This document shows, in pieces, positions 21,899 through 25,000 of a stretch of 25,000 nt of DNA. A program made the translations under genes and the position numbers. The notes beneath the pieces were generated by a model, which saw only the letters and a program-made list of their open reading frames with translations, searched no databases and was not told where the DNA came from. This DNA comes from Conus ventricosus (lineage: Eukaryota > Mollusca > Gastropoda > Neogastropoda > Conidae): contig CM031607.1 in assembly GCA_018398815.1 (NCBI GenBank), positions 90,779,745 through 90,804,744 of the forward strand, written 5' to 3'. How positions within the stretch are numbered: position 1 is the stretch's first letter; every line of letters begins with the position of its first letter.

Positions 21899-22023
21899 AA
21901 TGAAGGTACGGGAGGTTGACACCGGCTTCTTCCTACGGCGGAAGCCACACAAAAACTTCGGCCTGGCAGAGCTGACTAACTGCCGTGAATGCTATTGTCT
22001 GACATGGTACAGTATATCACGCC
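21899..22023 (-). repeat. DIRS 5' inverted terminal repeat
   Basis: The counterpart of 15512-15695 in inverted orientation. It begins outside with the sequence complementary to GGCGTGATATACTGTACC and runs inward to a GAATGAAGGTACGGG stretch. It lacks the 37-bp segment and the outer extension of the other arm. The outer edge meets the satellite at GCCAAACAGTTC (22021-22032). Confidence 0.87.
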
Positions 22024-22505
22024 AAACAGTTCTTGCGCTCAATATGGAAAACAGTTCTTGTGCTCATTATGGAAAACAGTTCTTGTGCTCATTATGGAAA
22101 ACAGTTCTTGTGCCCATTATGGAAAACAGTTCTTGTGCTCATTATGGAAAACAGTTCTTGTGTTTCATTATGGAAAACAGTTCTTGTGCTCATTATGGAA
22201 AACAGTTCTTGTGTTCATTATGGAAAACAGTTCTTGTGCTCATTATGGAAAACAGTTCTTGTGCTCATTATGGAAAACATTTCTTGTGTTCATTATGGAA
22301 AAAGTTCTTGTGCTCATTATGGAAAACAGTTCTTGTGCTCATTATGGAAAACAGTTACTGTGCTCATTATGAAACAGTTCTTGTGCTCATTATCGAAAAC
22401 AGTTCTTGTGCTCATTATGGAAACAGTTCTGTGCTCATTATGGAAAACAGATCTTGTGTTTACAGAAAACAGTTCTTTGTCTCATTGTGGAAAACAGTTC
22501 ACAGA
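22024..22505 (+). repeat. 25-bp satellite, homogeneous core
   Basis: About 19 copies of a 25-bp unit (TTCTTGTGCTCATTATGG plus AAAACAG), many identical, a few short by one base. Open frames repeat every 25 codons because three units equal 75 bases; this is not coding evidence. The array continues on the other side of the DIRS element (15240-15511). Confidence 0.95.
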
Positions 22506-23330
22506 GCATCATAGAAAGAAAAACACTTCTACTTGGATTACACTTAGATGCTCCCACGTCGTGCGACGCATGAGACAGTCTGGTCGTTATTATATATATT
22601 CCAGTTATATGTCACTGTGGAAAACAGTTGATGTGGTCATTGTGGAAAGCATTCCATGTGGTCATTGTGGAGAACATTTTTGTCATCATCATGGTGAACA
22701 GTTTACATCGTCATTGTGGAAAACAGTTCTTGTAATCATGATGGAAAATAAAGTTCTTGCTGTCGTAATGTAAAAGACTTCTTTCACATCGTCACTATGG
22801 AAATAGTATTCGTGTTGTTGTTGAAATAATTTTGTGGTTATTGTGGACAACAAAGTTCCTGTTATCATTCGGGAGATCAGTTCTTATCGCCATTGTGTAA
22901 AAACAATGCATATCGTGAATGGCAAACTCGTCACCGCAGAGAACAATTATATTGCCGTTATGGCACACTTTCTATGTTCCTATTATAGAACATAACATAA
23001 GTTCTTGTTGTCGCACCAAAAAGCAGTTTTCGTTGCCAACATGGGAGCAGTTTCTCTCATCATCATGGAAAACAACGTTCTTGTCATCATGTTTAAACAG
23101 CTGTTGTGATCTTGAAAAATAGTCATGTTGCCACCATAGCAAAATAGTTTTTTTTTGTTATTTAGGAAGACGGTTCTTGCTATCAATAGAAAAACAACCA
23201 TTTCTGTCATTTATAAAAAAAACCCAGTTCTTGCTGTCTTTCTTGAAATAGTTTTTGTTGTCTGTATGGAAAACAGTTCTTGTTGTGCCCGTGGAAATCA
23301 GTCTCTGGGGGAGAAGCTGGTTGCCTTGGC
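22506..23330 (+). repeat. 25-bp satellite, degenerate right part
   Basis: Strongly diverged units are still recognisable by GGAAAACAGTT, TTCTTGTTGTC and TCATCATGG words spaced at roughly 25-50 bp. It resembles the old edge of a satellite whose centre has been homogenised. An insertion-like stretch of unrelated sequence lies at about 22515-22610. Confidence 0.65.
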
Positions 23331-23591
23331 GTACACCTTTACTGCCGTATGGTAAGTAGCGTCTGATGTCGCAGTCGTCTGCGAATAACAAAGAAGACGA
23401 TTTCTGCTGTCTCACCACCTTTCTCCGGCACTGCTCCCTCGCCGCTCACTCCCCGTCTCCCACACTCTCTGCCTCCCCCCCCCCCCCCCCCACCCCTCCA
23501 TTTTCCCCACCCCGTCCCCACCCATCCATCCTTTCAGTACAATCACACCACCAGCATTTGTTCCGACGCAGTTCCACTGCTAGTGACCTAT
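23331..23591. other. Unique segment with poly(C)
   Basis: A short non-repetitive stretch with a C-rich part (a run of about 14 C near 23477-23490) and a pyrimidine-rich flank. No gene is seen. Confidence 0.5.
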
Positions 23592-24045
23592 CGTAAACTA
23601 TCAACATCACATCGTCTAAGGTCACTTAGAAGAGTAAACTATCACATCACATCGTCATAAGGTCATTAGAAGAGTAAACTATCAACATCACATCGTCATA
23701 AGGTCACTTAGAAGAGTAAAACTATCAACATCACATCGTCATAAGGTCACTTAGTGAACCAATCATAAACTATCAACATCACATCGTCATAAGGTCACTT
23801 TTGTTAACTAATTAACATCACATCGTCATAAGGTCACTTAGTGAACATCATAAACTATCAACATCACATCGTCATAAGATCACTTAAAAAGAGTAAACTA
23901 TCAACATCACATCGTCATAAGGTCACTATTGTTAACTATCAACATCACATCGTCATAGGTCACTATTGTTAATTATCAACATCACATCGCCATAGAGTCA
24001 ATATTGTCAACTATCAACATCACATCATCAATAGGGTCACTTAGA
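23592..24045 (+). repeat. Tandem array with a 28-bp core and variable spacers
   Basis: About eleven copies of a core containing TATCAACATCACATCG then TCATAAGGTCAC, separated by spacers of about 7-20 bp (for example TTAGAAGAGTAAAC, TTAGTGAACC and TATTGTTAAC types). Overall period is about 33-46 bp. Spacer types recur in a mixed order, and the last copies are the most diverged. Confidence 0.92.
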
Positions 24046-24902
24046 AGAGAAAGCACACACTGCACTGAAGCTGATTTCTTTTTTTTTTTCTTTTTTTAGA
24101 AAAGACAGGCCCCCTCTCTTGACTCTTCCCAGCACACTATACACCAAGCCCACAAAGAACCAGTGCGATTTGTTGTTAGTGGCCAGAGTGTCAGAAATGT
24201 GTCACAGTGTCATCAGGGTGGTTCTTGAGATTTCTTACACATTAAATCTGCCAGTCAGTTTGCCAGTTCTCCTAGCTGCCTTGCCCTGCCAGTGTATCTG
24301 CTCTCTCGTTTCCTTTGACTGCTGCAATGACCTGTACAGTAGTGCACCCTCATGAGTCTCTCCCATGCAATGCTGCACATTCCTCCGCGCAGAGTAGGGC
24401 TTCCTATTTCGCTTTCCACGTTTTGAAGCAAGTTCATGGAGTCAGTCATGAACCGACAGAAGAAAAAAATCCAGATTTTATCATTTTAGAAAAAAACACT
24501 GCCTGAACATTTCAATCAAACAGTTTCTTGGCTATGTCAAAGGACTGTATTTCAAACCTGTACAATATACCTTAAACTGGTAAAACAGTCTGTCTACCTG
24601 TAGGTCAAGAGGCTATCAAATTCCACGTGAAAAACGTAATGTGGTGGTGGGGGGGGGGGGGGAAACACATACAATCCGAAATAACCATAAGCATTTACCA
24701 CTTTCACGTGTGTATCTATACAACACTGGTTTCCCTTTGGCATTAGTAACATGGCATTTCACTGTTTCAGAAGATTCACATGAAACATCTGGCTGCTTTG
24801 GCAAATCAGCTGCCGTCTCTGAAAGAAATAAAACTGTCTGTGCAGACAGAAGGATAAACAGTTCGACTAAGAAAGGAGGGAGTGAGGCACCATGTCCACT
24901 AG
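24046..24902. other. Unassigned sequence, no gene seen
   Basis: About 850 bp of ordinary sequence with a T-run near 24079-24098 and a G-run of about 14 near 24649-24662. Open frames are short and carry no recognised motif. The RT reading that starts at the right window edge does not continue into this stretch. Confidence 0.5.
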
Positions 24903-25000
24903 AACTGATGTATTAAATCTTGAGCAAGATCGTTAATGAATAACAAAAACAGCACAGGACTGCACACAACCCCTGTTTTACACCATACAAATAATCTGGA
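24903..25000 (-). pseudogene. Fragment of a second LINE reverse transcriptase (window edge)
   Basis: The minus strand from 25000 reads continuously for 32 codons through TGVVCSPVLFLLFINDL, the motif B region of a LINE reverse transcriptase (family pattern G-V-x-Q-G-x-x-L-S-P-x-L-F, then INDL), ending at a stop near 24903. About three residues of motif B (the QG part) are missing. The next expected block with the FADD motif is not found below 24903, so the copy is truncated or rearranged. It is a different lineage from the LINE at 885-4377 (LSP-type rather than LGP-type). The rest lies outside the window. Confidence 0.6.

Larger units (their letters stand above)
15512..22023 (-). mobile_element. 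DIRS-type tyrosine-recombinase retrotransposon
   Basis: A retroelement of about 6.5 kb that uses reverse transcriptase plus a tyrosine recombinase in place of an integrase. Order on the minus strand: 5' inverted terminal repeat (22023-21899), leader, Gag-like region, RT/RNase H/methyltransferase-like domains, tyrosine recombinase, internal complementary region (15847-15761), 3' inverted terminal repeat (15695-15512). This is the DIRS1 architecture. The GC content is clearly higher than in its surroundings. The copy is broken by frameshifts, so it is non-autonomous as read. It sits inside a 25-bp satellite with no target site duplication, as expected for recombinase-mediated integration. Exact ends are ambiguous by up to about three bases, because the element and the target share an A-run. 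Confidence 0.88.

Noticed and set aside
21900..22773. Frames of 204-246 codons repeating every 25 codons
   Set aside because: They are the formal translation of a 25-bp satellite (three units make 75 bases); all three frames are open.
23592..24045. CRISPR array (28-bp repeats with spacers)
   Set aside because: Spacers are short, of variable length and recur. The genome is animal-like, and no cas genes are present. It is an ordinary tandem array.
24119..24916. Short open frames in the right flank
   Set aside because: They are under 95 codons, overlap one another on both strands, and show no motif or coding-like composition.

Overview
The window looks like non-coding, repeat-dominated DNA from an animal genome, most plausibly a marine mollusc (a gastropod would fit). 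This rests on three things: very long (CT)n, (CA)n and (GA)n microsatellites, many unrelated minisatellites, and the mix of transposable elements (a Jockey/CR1-type LINE, a tRNA-derived SINE and a DIRS-type tyrosine-recombinase retrotransposon). The species assignment is inference. I found no host protein-coding gene that I can support. Every recognisable coding stretch belongs to a transposable element, and most are broken by frameshifts.

Layout. 1-884: unassigned. 885-4377: a 5'-truncated non-LTR retrotransposon on the + strand. It keeps the C-terminal half of the APE endonuclease, a full set of reverse transcriptase motifs, and a 3' UTR with a terminal stem-loop and a (TTCG)n tail; a (CT)n tract has expanded inside the UTR. 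4377-7500: microsatellites, a copy of a dispersed repeat (4535-4680), a long hairpin (5823-6017), a G-run minisatellite (6126-6430), an opposite-strand copy of the dispersed repeat (6606-7090), and a tRNA-derived SINE on the minus strand (7135-7492). 7541-11885: a run of nearly abutting tandem arrays with unit lengths 2, 21, 2, 54, 48, 31, 37 and 24 bp. 12145-12462: a MITE-like element with imperfect 31-bp inverted ends. 12463-15072: microsatellites, including a long potential Z-DNA tract, around unique AT-rich DNA.

15240-23330: a 25-bp-unit satellite that is interrupted by a DIRS-type element of about 6.5 kb (15512-22023, minus strand). The element has a Gag-like region, then reverse transcriptase/RNase H/methyltransferase-like domains, then a tyrosine recombinase. 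Its inverted terminal repeats and internal complementary region are still readable. The internal region joins the sequences of the two outer ends, and both ends meet the satellite at an A-run, as expected if a circular intermediate recombined with the satellite at an AAA core without target duplication. This is the most informative feature of the window.

23592-24045: another tandem array, with a conserved core and variable spacers. 24046-24902: unassigned. 24903-25000: a fragment of a second, different LINE reverse transcriptase on the minus strand, cut by the window edge.

Both large elements are damaged mainly by single-base insertions and deletions, while their protein motifs are well preserved. 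That is compatible with recent decay or with residual long-read sequencing error. The sequence alone cannot separate the two.
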